Source of the DNA: UBA5109 sp965662565
Lineage (GTDB): Bacteria; Pseudomonadota; Gammaproteobacteria; Pseudomonadales; Pseudohongiellaceae
NCBI GenBank assembly: GCA_965662565.1
Contig: CBFIHS010000005.1
Span: 1 to 64,000, forward strand
DNA: 64,000 bases
Direction: 5' to 3'
Shown: in pieces, positions 25,470-35,229 of the stretch
Layout: each line of letters begins with the position of its first letter
How positions within the stretch are numbered: the stretch's first letter is position 1
Translations under genes and position numbers: made by a program
The notes under the pieces: generated by a model
What the model was told of the DNA's origin: nothing
The model's input: only the letters and a program-made list of their open reading frames with translations
Database searches by the model: none

Positions 25470-26813
25470 TTATAAAATCTTTTCTAAAACTTTAGAATTT
25501 CGTTGGTAGTTGTATAGGCTCTTTTTTTCAAGCGGCAAAGAAGCTACCGAGCCTTCTTTGAAGCCCTTTTCTAAAAACCAGTGGGGTGATTTCGTTGTTA
25601 ACACAAAGAGTTTCTTTACACCCTGAGTAAGGGCGCTTTGTTCTATATGTTCAAAGATGGCTAGACCGTATTTATTATTTCTATACTCACTATGTGTTGC
25701 CACACAAGCCAGTTCAGCGGTGTACTCAGCGTGCAAAAATAAAGCGGCACAGGCGATTATCAGACCTTCACGCTCGATAACTGTAAAGTGACTGATCTCG
25801 GCTTCAAGTTTTTCACGAGAACGGTGAACTAATATTCCTTCCTGCTCCAAGGGGTGAATTAGATCCATGATGCCGCCAATATCATTAATTGTGGCCGGAC
25901 GAATCTGCTCATAAAGTTCTTGAGTGATTAAGGTACCAATACCATCACGAGTGAATAGTTCCGTTAATAAAGCGCCATCATCGACATAAGAAATGACTTG
26001 TGAACGTTTCACCGTAGCGCGACAAGCTCGAACGCCAAGCTCCAGATTTTTCAAAGCTTCATCCATGCCGCCCAAGTTAATTTTTTCACTAATCAGTTTT
26101 TGCGCTTGATCGGCACTGAGTTTATTAATAGGGGTGCCTTCCTGATTTAGGATTCCGACTTCTTTACCGTAAATAAGCAGTTTGTCAGCATTAAGGGCAA
26201 TAGCGGTTTCTGCAGCAACTTCTTCTGCGGCAAGATTAAATACTTGCCCAGTAGCTGAGTAACCCAAGTTGGATAATAAGACGATATTATTAGCCTGAAG
26301 TTGAGAAAGTATTGATTCGCTATCGACTTTTCTTATTTCTCCCGTGTAGGCGTAGTCAATTCCGTTTTGGATGCCATATGGTTTGGCAATAATAAAATTC
26401 CCACCACACAGTTTGATGTCTGCGCCATGCATAGGCGAGTTCACCAAACCCATTGAGAACATTGCTTCAATATCAATACGTATTTGCCCAACGACTTGTT
26501 TGATTTGCGTTAAGCTGTCGGCATCAGTCACTCTCAGTGGTCTGTGATGTTTGCCTTTGGGTTCCTCTCTTAGGTCGGCTTTTTGACCGGCGGCCTCAAG
26601 AGCTGAATCGATTTGAGGACGTGCTCCATAAACCAAAACAAGTTTGACGCCCAAGCTGCTAAGCAAGGTAATATCATGAGCGATATTGTGAAAGTTTTCA
26701 TGCGCGACCGCTTCTCCCGGTAACAGGATGACAAAAACCTTCCCTCTATAAGCATTGATATAAGGGGAGGAGTGTCTGAACCATGACACATATTGTTTAG
26801 TGTCTGCCGCCAA
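25470..26813 (-). CDS. argA: Amino-acid N-acetyltransferase ArgA
   Basis: First enzyme of arginine synthesis, acetylating glutamate; 447 residues. An N-terminal amino-acid-kinase-like domain (VILLPGEAVAHENF, VLVYGARPQID, LLSNLGYSATGQVFN) probably binds arginine for feedback inhibition. A C-terminal GNAT domain (CAALFLHAEYTAELACVA, EYRNNKYGLAIFEHIEQ, GFKEGSVASLP) carries catalysis. argE lies just upstream on the same strand. Confidence 0.95.
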   Translation of the reverse strand: MAADTKQYVSWFRHSSPYINAYRGKVFVILLPGEAVAHENFHNIAHDITLLSSLGVKLVLVYGARPQIDSALEAAGQKADLREEPKGKHHRPLRVTDADSLTQIKQVVGQIRIDIEAMFSMGLVNSPMHGADIKLCGGNFIIAKPYGIQNGIDYAYTGEIRKVDSESILSQLQANNIVLLSNLGYSATGQVFNLAAEEVAAETAIALNADKLLIYGKEVGILNQEGTPINKLSADQAQKLISEKINLGGMDEALKNLELGVRACRATVKRSQVISYVDDGALLTELFTRDGIGTLITQELYEQIRPATINDIGGIMDLIHPLEQEGILVHRSREKLEAEISHFTVIEREGLIIACAALFLHAEYTAELACVATHSEYRNNKYGLAIFEHIEQSALTQGVKKLFVLTTKSPHWFLEKGFKEGSVASLPLEKKSLYNYQRNSKVLEKIL

Positions 26814-26962
26814 CTTCTAGTCTCGCTTTACATTAATTATTGAAAAGGGCAACCATTCTACCTGAAAATTAGGAAAATTCTCCAGTATTTCTGATACTTA
26901 GCGTTGATTTGTCGAGTGATATGCTAAAACTTCAGCTTTGAGCCTTGTCATTTCTCGGAAAA

Positions 26963-28150
26963 TTATCCAGCTAAGCAAAAACGCTTAATTAAATCCTGGA
27001 TAATAGTGATAGCTGGTTGAACCTGATCTAAGGCCATATATTCATTAGGCTGATGAGCAAGGTCGATGGAGCCTGGGCCCATGACGATGGTATCCATTCC
27101 CATGCTTTGAAGGAATGGCGCTTCTGTAGCAAAGGCCGCACTCACAGCGCTGTGTCCCGTAAGTTTCTCGGCAATACTGGTCAACTCACTATCGCGATTT
27201 TCAAAAGCTTCTATCCCTGGAAACAAGGGTTTGAGGGTAATCTCGGTTCTGTGTTTTTCTGCAATGGGTTTAACCAAAGCCATAATTGCTTCACGGATAG
27301 AGTCATTTGCCATACCAGGAAGTAATCTGACATCAAACTCCAAATCGCAATGACCGCAGATACGATTGGGGTTGTCGCCACCATGAACTGAGCCAAGGTT
27401 CATAGTTGGCACCTCAACAGCAAAATGAGGATTATGATATTCAGCCTGCAAATGCTGACGAAAATTTAACAAAGCAGAAATCACTTCATGCATCGCCTCT
27501 AGAGCATTCTTACCGAGGGCTGGATTTGAAGAATGCCCACTTTGCCCCTGTATTCGAATGGTCTCCATCATGATGCTCTTATGCATATTAATGGGTTTGA
27601 GCCCCGTGGGTTCGCCAATTACCGCATAGCGTGCTTTGGGTCTGCCTAGTCTTGCTATTTCGCGAGCACCGTCCATTGAACTTTCTTCATCGGCCGTGGC
27701 CAATATGATTAAGGGTTGTTTGAAATCTGAGCCGTGGCTGATGATTGGCTCAAGTGCTGCATAAGCTACTGCAAAGAAACCTTTCATATCCGATGAACCA
27801 AGACCATAAAGACGATTGTCTTTTTCTGTAAGTTGTAAGGGCTTGTGATTCCAGAGCGCTTCATCAAAAGGAACGGTATCGGTATGGCCGGATAAAACCA
27901 AACCGCCAGAGCCTGTTCCATAAGTAGCGATCAGATTAGCCTTTTCGGGGGAGCTAGATACTGGAATAATTTCACAAGAAAAACCGAGTGGCTCAAGCAC
28001 TTCAGCTAGTAAATTGATGACCGCAATATTGGATTGATCTAATTTAGGGTTGGCAGAACTGACAGTTGCTAGACTTAGTAAATGATTAAAGAGGCTCAGA
28101 AAACCCTTGTTTCCTTTAAAGCTAGTGCCTTGAATTGATGGTGAGCTCAT
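26963..28150 (-). CDS. argE: Acetylornithine deacetylase ArgE
   Basis: M20-family zinc hydrolase of 395 residues that releases ornithine from N-acetylornithine. Metal and catalytic motifs are LSGHTDTVPFD, GLGSSDMKGFFAVA, ATADEESSMDGA and VIGEPTGLKPI, with the C-terminal His in DLAHQPNEYM. The dimerisation domain sits between. The pairing with argA indicates the linear rather than the cyclic arginine pathway for this step. Confidence 0.93.
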   Translation of the reverse strand: MSSPSIQGTSFKGNKGFLSLFNHLLSLATVSSANPKLDQSNIAVINLLAEVLEPLGFSCEIIPVSSSPEKANLIATYGTGSGGLVLSGHTDTVPFDEALWNHKPLQLTEKDNRLYGLGSSDMKGFFAVAYAALEPIISHGSDFKQPLIILATADEESSMDGAREIARLGRPKARYAVIGEPTGLKPINMHKSIMMETIRIQGQSGHSSNPALGKNALEAMHEVISALLNFRQHLQAEYHNPHFAVEVPTMNLGSVHGGDNPNRICGHCDLEFDVRLLPGMANDSIREAIMALVKPIAEKHRTEITLKPLFPGIEAFENRDSELTSIAEKLTGHSAVSAAFATEAPFLQSMGMDTIVMGPGSIDLAHQPNEYMALDQVQPAITIIQDLIKRFCLAG

Positions 28151-28169
28151 AGCGATTTGGCCACAGAAT

Positions 28170-28592
28170 TTAATCTGATTTAGGAACTACTGCGCCAGTG
28201 AAACGAGAAGCGCACGTAAGTTTATCATTATTGTCGTAAATTTTAATTTCCCAAACCATAGTCTTACGGCCAATATGAAGAGCCTGAGCTATTGCCGTTA
28301 CCATGCTTCGGCCAGCTCGAATGTGGTTAGCGTTAATTTCCAAACCGACAACAGTCTGAGCGTCTTCGCAGCACATAATCGAAGCGAGGTTAGCCGTTGT
28401 TTCAGCTAGTACAACATTGGCACCGCCATGCATAAAACCCATATGCTGTTGCGTGCGATCGTGTAAGGGCATGGTAGATTTTAAATAGTCGTCGCCAATT
28501 TCTATAATCTTGATGCCTAAGTTTCCAGCCATTGAGCTAGCAATCAACTCGTTTAGATCACTGGTAGTTTTAGGTTTTTTCCAGATAGACAT
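28170..28592 (-). CDS. Hotdog-fold thioesterase (PaaI/YdiI-like)
   Basis: Acyl-CoA thioesterase of 140 residues with the hotdog signature HMGFMHGGANVVLAETTANL, where the Glu is the likely catalytic base, and VGLEINANHIRAGR in the central helix-strand region. The closest described relatives are E. coli YdiI (MenI) and EntH; the natural substrate cannot be told from sequence. The ATG is preferred to a TTG two codons upstream. It lies 19 bases before argE and may be its operon partner. Confidence 0.85.
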   Translation of the reverse strand: MSIWKKPKTTSDLNELIASSMAGNLGIKIIEIGDDYLKSTMPLHDRTQQHMGFMHGGANVVLAETTANLASIMCCEDAQTVVGLEINANHIRAGRSMVTAIAQALHIGRKTMVWEIKIYDNNDKLTCASRFTGAVVPKSD

Positions 28593-28812
28593 AATCAATA
28601 CTTAACCTTTGGGGGGATATTAAAGAATTAAATTTGGCTTTGTTCCATGATGACTGACAAATTACTGCACAAACTAAAACTGCTAATTCGCTTTGGTTTC
28701 TCAAGCGTAAGACTAACGCAGGGATAAAACAGACTTGTAAGAAGAAGCGATGCAATTCGGATCATAAGGCGATTTTACAGTACGGCCAATTTTGAATGAA
28801 ACAAGAAAAAGC
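28593..28812. other. Intergenic region between fnr and the thioesterase gene
   Basis: Contains the upstream region of the thioesterase/argE/argA group. I see no clear hairpin terminator, gene or operator. Confidence 0.4.
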
Positions 28813-29556
28813 TTAGCGTGATTTATGACAAATCTCGTTAAGAAGGTCATGATTCTTAATGACTATTTCACGGCCATCGACATCAATGACATCGTCTTTT
28901 TGTAAGCGGCTGAAAGTTCGACTGACAGTCTCAATGGTTAGTCCAAGAAAATTACCAATATCCATGCGTGACATTGGTAGGCGCATAGCATTGGGAGAAA
29001 GTTTTCTTCGGCTAAAGCGGCTTGAAAGACTCACTAGTAGAGTAGCAATTCTTCCCTCAGCGTTTTTCTTACTTAAAGTAAGAAGCATCTGATGATTGCC
29101 CTCAATTTGACGACTCATGAGTTGGAAAAAATGCCGTTGTAAAGTTGGGATTTGCAGAGAAAGTTCTTCAAGCCTATTGAAAGGAATTTCACATACTGTT
29201 GAAGTTTCTAAGGCGACAATATTACAAGCATAATTGCTCGTGTCGATGCCATCGAAACCCAGGACCTCGCCCGGTAAATAAAAGCCGGTTATTTGCTCAA
29301 TGCCATCATCATCAATTAAATAGGTTTTAATTGAGCCTGCTCTGACAGCATAAATGGAAGTGAAGTCATCGCCTGATCTATGGAGGTGCTCTCCAGCTTG
29401 AATCGGACGACTACGCTGAATAATGTGATCAAGGCGATCAATATCATTAATATCCATTGCCAGAGGCAAGCACAGACCCTTTAAATTACAATTGGTGCAG
29501 GAGGCCTGTATAAAGCCATGTGAACAAGGGTCATCATTTACTGCTACATTTAACAT
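28813..29556 (-). CDS. fnr: Oxygen-sensing regulator of the Fnr/Anr family
   Basis: CRP/FNR-family transcription factor, 247 residues. The [4Fe-4S] ligands are at the canonical places: Cys20, Cys23 and Cys29 in SCTNCNLKGLCLP plus Cys111 in NYACNIVALET. The cyclic-nucleotide-like barrel is followed by a winged helix whose recognition helix, IGNFLGLTIETVSRTFSRLQ, matches that of FNR (contacts for TTGAT half-sites). Regulates the switch to anaerobic or microaerobic metabolism. hemW, an SAM-enzyme gene, lies upstream on the same strand, the usual neighbourhood of haem genes. Confidence 0.95.
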   Translation of the reverse strand: MLNVAVNDDPCSHGFIQASCTNCNLKGLCLPLAMDINDIDRLDHIIQRSRPIQAGEHLHRSGDDFTSIYAVRAGSIKTYLIDDDGIEQITGFYLPGEVLGFDGIDTSNYACNIVALETSTVCEIPFNRLEELSLQIPTLQRHFFQLMSRQIEGNHQMLLTLSKKNAEGRIATLLVSLSSRFSRRKLSPNAMRLPMSRMDIGNFLGLTIETVSRTFSRLQKDDVIDVDGREIVIKNHDLLNEICHKSR

Positions 29557-29612
29557 AGATCTAAAAAACGATAGTTAGCTTCTGTTATTTTAGTCAATAC
29601 TACAACCTGCAG

Positions 29613-30788
29613 CTAATTCATGAAAGCATGAAGAACATTATTTAGCAGATTAAAGCCTTTATTTGTTGTACTTAGCGCATCTTTTTCCAGCAAACCCTTA
29701 TTCTGTAAGCTTTCTATGGGCAAGTGTAATTCTTCGATGGATAAGCCAGTTCTTTCCTCAAAAAGCTGATAACTGACACCATTAGTTAGGCGTAGGGCAT
29801 TCATCATGAATTCCAGAGCAAGGTCTTGTCTGGAAATACTGCTGGTTCCTGCAGTAAATACCTTTTCAGGGTTCAGATAACTTTCTGGCTGTCGACGTTT
29901 AGTGGCACGAATTATACGGTTTTGTCTGGGTTGACTGATCTTGCCGTGAGCTCCAGCTCCTATTCCAAGGTAGTCACCAAATTTCCAGTAATTTAAGTTG
30001 TGCAAGGATTCTTTGTTTGCTTTTGCAAAAGCAGAAACTTCATAGCGGTGAAAATTTTTATCTTTTAGAAAGTTAATTCCCGAGTCTTGCATATCATCAA
30101 TGATGGTGGCCTCTGGAAGTGGCGGTGGTCTTCGATGAAAAACAGTATTAGGTTCTATTGTGAGCTGATACCAAGAAAGATGGCTGGGATTAAATTCTGC
30201 AGCAATTCGAAGATCTGTTAAGGCATCGCTAATGCTTTGTCCCGGCAATCCGAACATAAGGTCTAAGTTAAAGTTATCGAAACCAGCTTTTAGAGCGATT
30301 TCTGGCGCGAGCAAAGCTTCGTTATCATCATGAACACGGCCGAGCTTCTTTAAATAATCGGCATTGAAACTTTGAATACCAATAGAAAGACGATTAATCC
30401 CGCTTAATCTGAAATCGGTAAATTTTTCTTGTTCAAAAGTACCCGGGTTGGCCTCCATTGTTATTTCAATATCCTCAGCAAATTCAATTATCTCTGAACA
30501 CCTTTCTAATAATTCTTTTAGGGAGCTCGGAGAAAAAAGACTTGGAGTTCCTCCACCGATAAATATCGAACTTAGCTGACGACCTTGAACGTAGCTTAGG
30601 TCGGTCTTTAAGTCGGCAAGTAAAGCCTCAATGTATTGTTCTTCAGGCAGATCAGAAGGAGCTGCATGAGAATTAAAATCACAGTAAGGACACTTTTTAA
30701 TACACCAAGGAATATGGATGTATAAACTAAGAAGCGGTAGTTTTTGAAGCCCGGTAATGAGACTTGTGCTGGTTAATATCTCTGACAT
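29613..30788 (-). CDS. hemW: Radical SAM haem chaperone HemW
   Basis: Radical SAM protein of 391 residues. The [4Fe-4S] motif is C-x3-C-x2-C in WCIKKCPYCDFNSH, followed by IFIGGGTPSLFS and the HemN-like C-terminal domain. The Cys-rich start and the length indicate HemW, a haem-transfer chaperone for respiratory enzymes, rather than the coproporphyrinogen dehydrogenase HemN. Follows rdgB, as in Pseudomonas. Confidence 0.92.
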   Translation of the reverse strand: MSEILTSTSLITGLQKLPLLSLYIHIPWCIKKCPYCDFNSHAAPSDLPEEQYIEALLADLKTDLSYVQGRQLSSIFIGGGTPSLFSPSSLKELLERCSEIIEFAEDIEITMEANPGTFEQEKFTDFRLSGINRLSIGIQSFNADYLKKLGRVHDDNEALLAPEIALKAGFDNFNLDLMFGLPGQSISDALTDLRIAAEFNPSHLSWYQLTIEPNTVFHRRPPPLPEATIIDDMQDSGINFLKDKNFHRYEVSAFAKANKESLHNLNYWKFGDYLGIGAGAHGKISQPRQNRIIRATKRRQPESYLNPEKVFTAGTSSISRQDLALEFMMNALRLTNGVSYQLFEERTGLSIEELHLPIESLQNKGLLEKDALSTTNKGFNLLNNVLHAFMN

Positions 30789-30845
30789 TATTTAAGGCTT
30801 ATATTTAAGGGCTATGATTAGATGCGGTGCAGAACACAGCAACAA

Positions 30846-31448
30846 TTAGAAGGGCCAGCGCTGTAGTAATTCTTGTATGGCTTTTGCGCGGTGACTCAAA
30901 GTATTTTTAACCTCAGGAGCAAGTTCGGCCGAAGCGCAATTTTGTTCAGGTACAAAAAATAGCGAATCGTAACCAAAGCCATTTGTGCCTTTTTCAGAGA
31001 ATAAAATCTTTCCCTCCCATGTCCCTTGGCAAATTAACGGCATGGGATCGTCAGGAAATCTCATCAGAGCAATAACGCATTGGAATCGTGCCGTTCTTTT
31101 TTCTTCTGGGACAGAAGCCATGTCCTTTAGGACTAATTTATTGTTGGCCGCATCGTTGCTGTAACGATCAAGCTGTGATCCTGCATAACGAGCTGAATAT
31201 ATTCCAGGAGCGCCATTCAATGCGTCAATTTCTATCCCTGAATCGTCAGCAAGTGCAGCAAGCCCAGTGATATTTGCAGCATGGCGAGCTTTAATAATTG
31301 CATTTTCAACAAAACTTAAACCATCTTCCACAGCTTCTTCAAAATTAAATTCAGATTGGGAAACCAGATTTAAGTTTAATGGAGCAAGAGTCTTTTGCAG
31401 TTCTTTGAGCTTGCCTTGATTGTTGCTAGCGAGGACAATTTTTTTCAT
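30846..31448 (-). CDS. rdgB: dITP/XTP pyrophosphatase RdgB
   Basis: Ham1-family nucleotide-sanitising enzyme, 200 residues, hydrolysing dITP, ITP and XTP. The N-terminal ASNNQGKLKELQ, the metal-binding ALADDSGIEIDALNGAPG, and FGYDSLFFVPE and LSHRAKAIQ are conserved. Part of the long yggS-to-hemW cluster. Confidence 0.95.
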   Translation of the reverse strand: MKKIVLASNNQGKLKELQKTLAPLNLNLVSQSEFNFEEAVEDGLSFVENAIIKARHAANITGLAALADDSGIEIDALNGAPGIYSARYAGSQLDRYSNDAANNKLVLKDMASVPEEKRTARFQCVIALMRFPDDPMPLICQGTWEGKILFSEKGTNGFGYDSLFFVPEQNCASAELAPEVKNTLSHRAKAIQELLQRWPF

Positions 31449-31475
31449 TGAGGGCCAGAAGCGGTGTTATTTTTC

Positions 31476-31937
31476 TCAGTTTATATAAAGCTGTGTAGTC
31501 CAACTTAAAGGATAAGTCGGGCCAGATTGTTCAGGTTGAACCTCGAGATTAAAACGTAAATTCTCGGCATTGGAAAAATCGAATTGCCCTAGATAATAAA
31601 TAGAATCGCCCTCTCGGACTTCGATGAACTCTATGTCTTTACTTTGACTTAAGAAGTTTGCTTTTCCGCCGGTCACTACAGCGGTAACTGGAGTGCCGCT
31701 GCCATCATCATTTTTAAGTATTGAAATGTTAAGGAATGCATTTCTAGGAGACCTGACGATGCCATATTGTTGAGCGATCTCGGGGCTAATAAAATTACTA
31801 TTAACAGTAATATAGTGCACAGTGTAATCGCCAATTATTTTAGATTGCTCGGCTTTTAAAGAAGAGCTAAAAAAACAACTTAATGAAAGAACAATTAAGA
31901 AAAGGGTTCGATTAAAACGTAACATAATTATTTTCAC
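31476..31937 (-). CDS. DUF4426-domain periplasmic protein
   Basis: Secreted protein of 153 residues with a signal peptide (LFLIVLSLSCFFSSSLKA-EQ) and one beta-rich DUF4426 domain (GDYTVHYITVNSNFISPEIA, YGIVRSPRNAFLNISILK). Its function is unknown. Its ATG overlaps the metW stop (ATGA), and it sits between metW and rdgB as in Pseudomonas, so it belongs to the same transcript. Confidence 0.88.
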   Translation of the reverse strand: MKIIMLRFNRTLFLIVLSLSCFFSSSLKAEQSKIIGDYTVHYITVNSNFISPEIAQQYGIVRSPRNAFLNISILKNDDGSGTPVTAVVTGGKANFLSQSKDIEFIEVREGDSIYYLGQFDFSNAENLRFNLEVQPEQSGPTYPLSWTTQLYIN

Positions 31938-32524
31938 CGACTAATATGATAAATAGCATTAATGCCAAAAAAGTTTGGGCTTACGCTCATTAAGGATGAG
32001 CTATTGTGATTGTTATCCACCACAGTTCGATCTAAAACTTTTATTTTTCTTTGTTGGCAAAGCTCATCAAAATCTCTAATAGTACAAAAGTGAATATTAG
32101 GCGTGTTATACCATTCATAAGGTATGTTTCTAGAAACAGGCATACGGCCCCCAAGCATTAAAGAAAGTCGATAACGCCAATACGCAAAGTTTGGAAAAGT
32201 AATAATGCAGTTATTACCAATCCTAAGCATTTCTTCTACTAAGACATCTGGTTTATGAATTGCTTGTAAAGTTTGAGTTAACAGGACGGTATCAAAGCTT
32301 TTGTCGGCAAAATTTCCCAAACTTTTATCCATATCTTGTTCGATGACATTAACACCAGCGAGCAAACATTTTTGAATATTTTCAGGGTCGAGATCCAAGC
32401 CACAGTCGAAAATTTGTTTTTCTTCTTTTAGCTGGGCTAAAAAAGATCCATCGCCACAGCCCAAGTCCAAGACGCGGCTCTTAGGTTCTATCCAATTTTT
32501 AATGATGCTTAAATCAGCTCGCAT
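31934..32524 (-). CDS. metW: Methionine biosynthesis protein MetW
   Basis: Class I SAM-methyltransferase-fold protein of 196 residues with motif I RVLDLGCGDGSFLAQL and ITFPNFAYWRYRL. It works with MetX in homoserine acylation in many proteobacteria. The ATG of MRADLSIIKNWI was chosen because it aligns with family starts; it overlaps the end of metX by 11 bases. Eight more codons are readable upstream. Confidence 0.93.
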   Translation of the reverse strand: MRADLSIIKNWIEPKSRVLDLGCGDGSFLAQLKEEKQIFDCGLDLDPENIQKCLLAGVNVIEQDMDKSLGNFADKSFDTVLLTQTLQAIHKPDVLVEEMLRIGNNCIITFPNFAYWRYRLSLMLGGRMPVSRNIPYEWYNTPNIHFCTIRDFDELCQQRKIKVLDRTVVDNNHNSSSLMSVSPNFFGINAIYHISR

Positions 32525-33746
32525 GACTTGCACCGTTTGTATTTTCAACTTTTAACGGACTCTCTTTTGCTACTTCTTTTTCTACTACAGATAGATAAGC
32601 TGAAAGGCCATCAATATAGCGGGGGTCTGATAATAAGAAAGCATCGTGACCGCCATCAGATTCAATTTCCAAATAAGATACTTCTCGCTTGGCTTTTAAG
32701 AGTGTGTCGACAATCTCCCGGGAACGCTCAGGAGGAAAGCGCCAGTCACTACTAAAAGAGACTACTAAAAATTTGCAGGAACCTTCCGAGAAAGCCTTGC
32801 TAAGCTCGCCATCATAGTCAACTGCAGGGTCAAAGTAGTCCAAGGTTTTAGTGATCAGTAAATAGGAATTGGCATCAAAGTTATTGGAAAAGGTCTCACC
32901 TTTATGTTGCAAATAGCTTTCAACTTGGAAATCTACGTTGAAGTCGAAATTAAGTTTCCCAGATCGTAAATCTCTTCCGAAATTGCTTGTGGCTAGAGAA
33001 TCTTTACCAAATTTATCGCGCATGGAGTTTTCCGATAAATAGGTGATGTGCCCAATCATACGAGCCAGGGTCAAGCCTCTTTTAGGATAAGTATTATGTT
33101 CATAATAATGGCCCTGATGAAAATCTGGATCTGAGGTGATGGATTGTCTTGCGACTTCATTAAAGGCTATATTCTGTGCAGATAGCTTTGGTGCTGCAGC
33201 AATGACAATAGCGTGTCCTAGCCGTTCTGGGTAAGAGATAGCCCAGCGCAAGACCTGCATTCCACCAAGGCTTCCTCCGATTACAGCGGCCCATTTTTCT
33301 ATTCCTAAATGGTCGGCTAGTCGGGCCTGACTGTTGACCCAATCTCTTACTGTAACAATGGGGAAATCTGGACCAAACTTCTTGCCAGTTACAGGGTTTA
33401 TAGACGTGGGCCCTGTACTGCCAGCACAACCACCCAAATTATTTAGACTGACAATAAAAAACTTATTCGTATCGAAGGGTTTGCCTGGGCCGATGCAACT
33501 TTCCCACCATCCTGGTTTTTCATTTTCATCCTCAGGGTCGTGGTAGCCGGCGGCATGATGATCCCCACTCAAAGCATGACAAATGAGGATAGCGTTACTT
33601 TTTTTGGTATTCAGTTTGCCGTAGGTTTCTATCATCAAATCATAGGATTCGATAACTTTACCACTGCGCAAAGTTAAGGCTTCATCGAAATGAATGCACT
33701 CGGGCTCAACGATGCCAACTGAATCAAGAGGAATAGTTTTGGCCAT
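32514..33746 (-). CDS. metX: Homoserine O-acyltransferase MetX
   Basis: Alpha/beta hydrolase-fold acyltransferase of the methionine pathway, 410 residues. The nucleophile is the Ser of GGSLGGMQVLRWA; LICHALSGDHHAAG and the C-terminal catalytic region DGGHDAFLL are present. Family members coupled to metW in gammaproteobacteria often use succinyl-CoA despite the acetyltransferase name, so acyl specificity is left open. Confidence 0.93.
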   Translation of the reverse strand: MAKTIPLDSVGIVEPECIHFDEALTLRSGKVIESYDLMIETYGKLNTKKSNAILICHALSGDHHAAGYHDPEDENEKPGWWESCIGPGKPFDTNKFFIVSLNNLGGCAGSTGPTSINPVTGKKFGPDFPIVTVRDWVNSQARLADHLGIEKWAAVIGGSLGGMQVLRWAISYPERLGHAIVIAAAPKLSAQNIAFNEVARQSITSDPDFHQGHYYEHNTYPKRGLTLARMIGHITYLSENSMRDKFGKDSLATSNFGRDLRSGKLNFDFNVDFQVESYLQHKGETFSNNFDANSYLLITKTLDYFDPAVDYDGELSKAFSEGSCKFLVVSFSSDWRFPPERSREIVDTLLKAKREVSYLEIESDGGHDAFLLSDPRYIDGLSAYLSVVEKEVAKESPLKVENTNGASHAS

Positions 33747-33749
33747 GGC

Positions 33750-34346
33750 TTATCTGATACCGATGACATATTGGGTTGGCAAACGCAGACTTTGAGCAAG
33801 CCCACCAACCAATAAAGTTTGGATAACTTGAATGCCAAGGAAAACAAAAATTGGTGAAAAGTCGAGTCCAGCCATTGGCGGGATGACTTTATGAACTTTT
33901 TTCATTATTGGCTCTAACAATTGCTGAATAAGCAATAAGACGGGGTTACCACTATAAGGTGCGATCCAGCTTGAAACTATGGAAATGAGCAGGCCGTAGA
34001 AATAAATATTTAAGATAAAGTCCAATAAGCCAACAAAAGACCAAGCAACGATGCTACCAATGTTTGGCAAAGCGAAGCCTGCAATGATAATGACTAAGCA
34101 AGTTGCAATAGTATTTAGGATAAGCGCGAGTACTAAGGAAGCAAAGTCGATTCCCTTATAACCGGGAATAATTTTTCGTAATGGATTAAGTAAAGGAGAA
34201 GTAAGCTTAACGATAGATTGCGTTAAGGGATTATAAAAGTCGGCACGCACGGCTTGCAGCAAAAAACGCAAAAGCACTGCAAAAATATACAGCCCACCCA
34301 AAGTATTAATAATTAAAATCAGAACCTGACTAATTGAACTTCCCAT
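33750..34346 (-). CDS. YggT-family membrane protein
   Basis: Integral membrane protein of 198 residues made of two YGGT repeats, each with two helices and a P-x-G-x-D loop (IIPGYKGIDFASL and VIPPMAGLDFSPI). Its function is not settled; proposed roles include osmotic tolerance and division-related steps. Lies between metX and proC, spaced by 3 and 7 bases. Confidence 0.9.
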   Translation of the reverse strand: MGSSISQVLILIINTLGGLYIFAVLLRFLLQAVRADFYNPLTQSIVKLTSPLLNPLRKIIPGYKGIDFASLVLALILNTIATCLVIIIAGFALPNIGSIVAWSFVGLLDFILNIYFYGLLISIVSSWIAPYSGNPVLLLIQQLLEPIMKKVHKVIPPMAGLDFSPIFVFLGIQVIQTLLVGGLAQSLRLPTQYVIGIR

Positions 34347-34353
34347 GCTTAAC

Positions 34354-35190
34354 TCATTTTTTATTATCGATTAGTAATGCCAGTTCTTCTGACCTAGCTT
34401 TGGCTTTTGCCACGGCTCTAGCAATGATAGTACTGAAACCGTCATTTTCAAACTGATCAAGAGCTGCCGCTGTGGTCCCTCCTGGAGAGGTTACTTTTGC
34501 TCTTAGTTCGGCGACATCGTCATCGCTTTCGAGGGCGAGTCTCGCAGCCCCAAAAGCAGTTTGCAGCGCCAGTTTATTAGCAACTTCTGAATCTAAACCC
34601 TCGGCCACCGCTGCATCTCTTAAAGCCTCAATAAAGAGAAAGAAGTAAGCAGGTCCAGAACCAGATAGTGCTGTCACAGCATCCATATCTTTTTCATCCT
34701 GCAACCAAGAAACCGAACCAACAGCCTGAAAAAGGGCTTCGGCGTTTTGTTTTTGTTCATTGCTGGTGATCTCATTTGCAAATAAAGCTGAAGCACCTGC
34801 TTGTAGCAGTGCAGGCGTATTTGGCATACAACGCACAATGGCTTGTTGAGCTGAGCTTAGACTTTCTAGGGTGCTTATAGAGATCCCTGCAGCAATAGAA
34901 ACCAGCAAAACGGGTTTATCTATCAGAGAGTTTTGTAGAGGTGACAACACCGCCTCCATCATTTGAGGTTTTATCGCGAGCACAACAATGTCAGCAGCTT
35001 GGACCGCAAGCGTATTGTCTTTCGTAGTATTAATACCAAGCTCAGAGCTGAGTTTATCCAGTTTGTGAGTGTCAGGGTCGGTCGCCCAGATTTTTTCGCA
35101 AGGGTAAGCCTTAGCTTGTAAGCCAAGTATTAGGGCTGAAGCCATATTGCCGGCGCCAATGAAGGCAATTGTTTGATCCTGCATAAACAT
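34354..35190 (-). CDS. proC: Pyrroline-5-carboxylate reductase ProC
   Basis: Last enzyme of proline synthesis, 278 residues. The NADPH motif IAFIGAGNMASALILG is at the N-terminus, and the family signature ALSGSGPAYFFLFIEAL, AALDQFE and VTSPGGTTA are intact. Two ATGs, two codons apart, are both possible starts. Same strand as yggS upstream and yggT downstream. Confidence 0.95.
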   Translation of the reverse strand: MFMQDQTIAFIGAGNMASALILGLQAKAYPCEKIWATDPDTHKLDKLSSELGINTTKDNTLAVQAADIVVLAIKPQMMEAVLSPLQNSLIDKPVLLVSIAAGISISTLESLSSAQQAIVRCMPNTPALLQAGASALFANEITSNEQKQNAEALFQAVGSVSWLQDEKDMDAVTALSGSGPAYFFLFIEALRDAAVAEGLDSEVANKLALQTAFGAARLALESDDDVAELRAKVTSPGGTTAAALDQFENDGFSTIIARAVAKAKARSEELALLIDNKK

Positions 35191-35229
35191 GGGGCAGTAT
35201 TGTACCTTATTCTAATAAAATCGCTGACC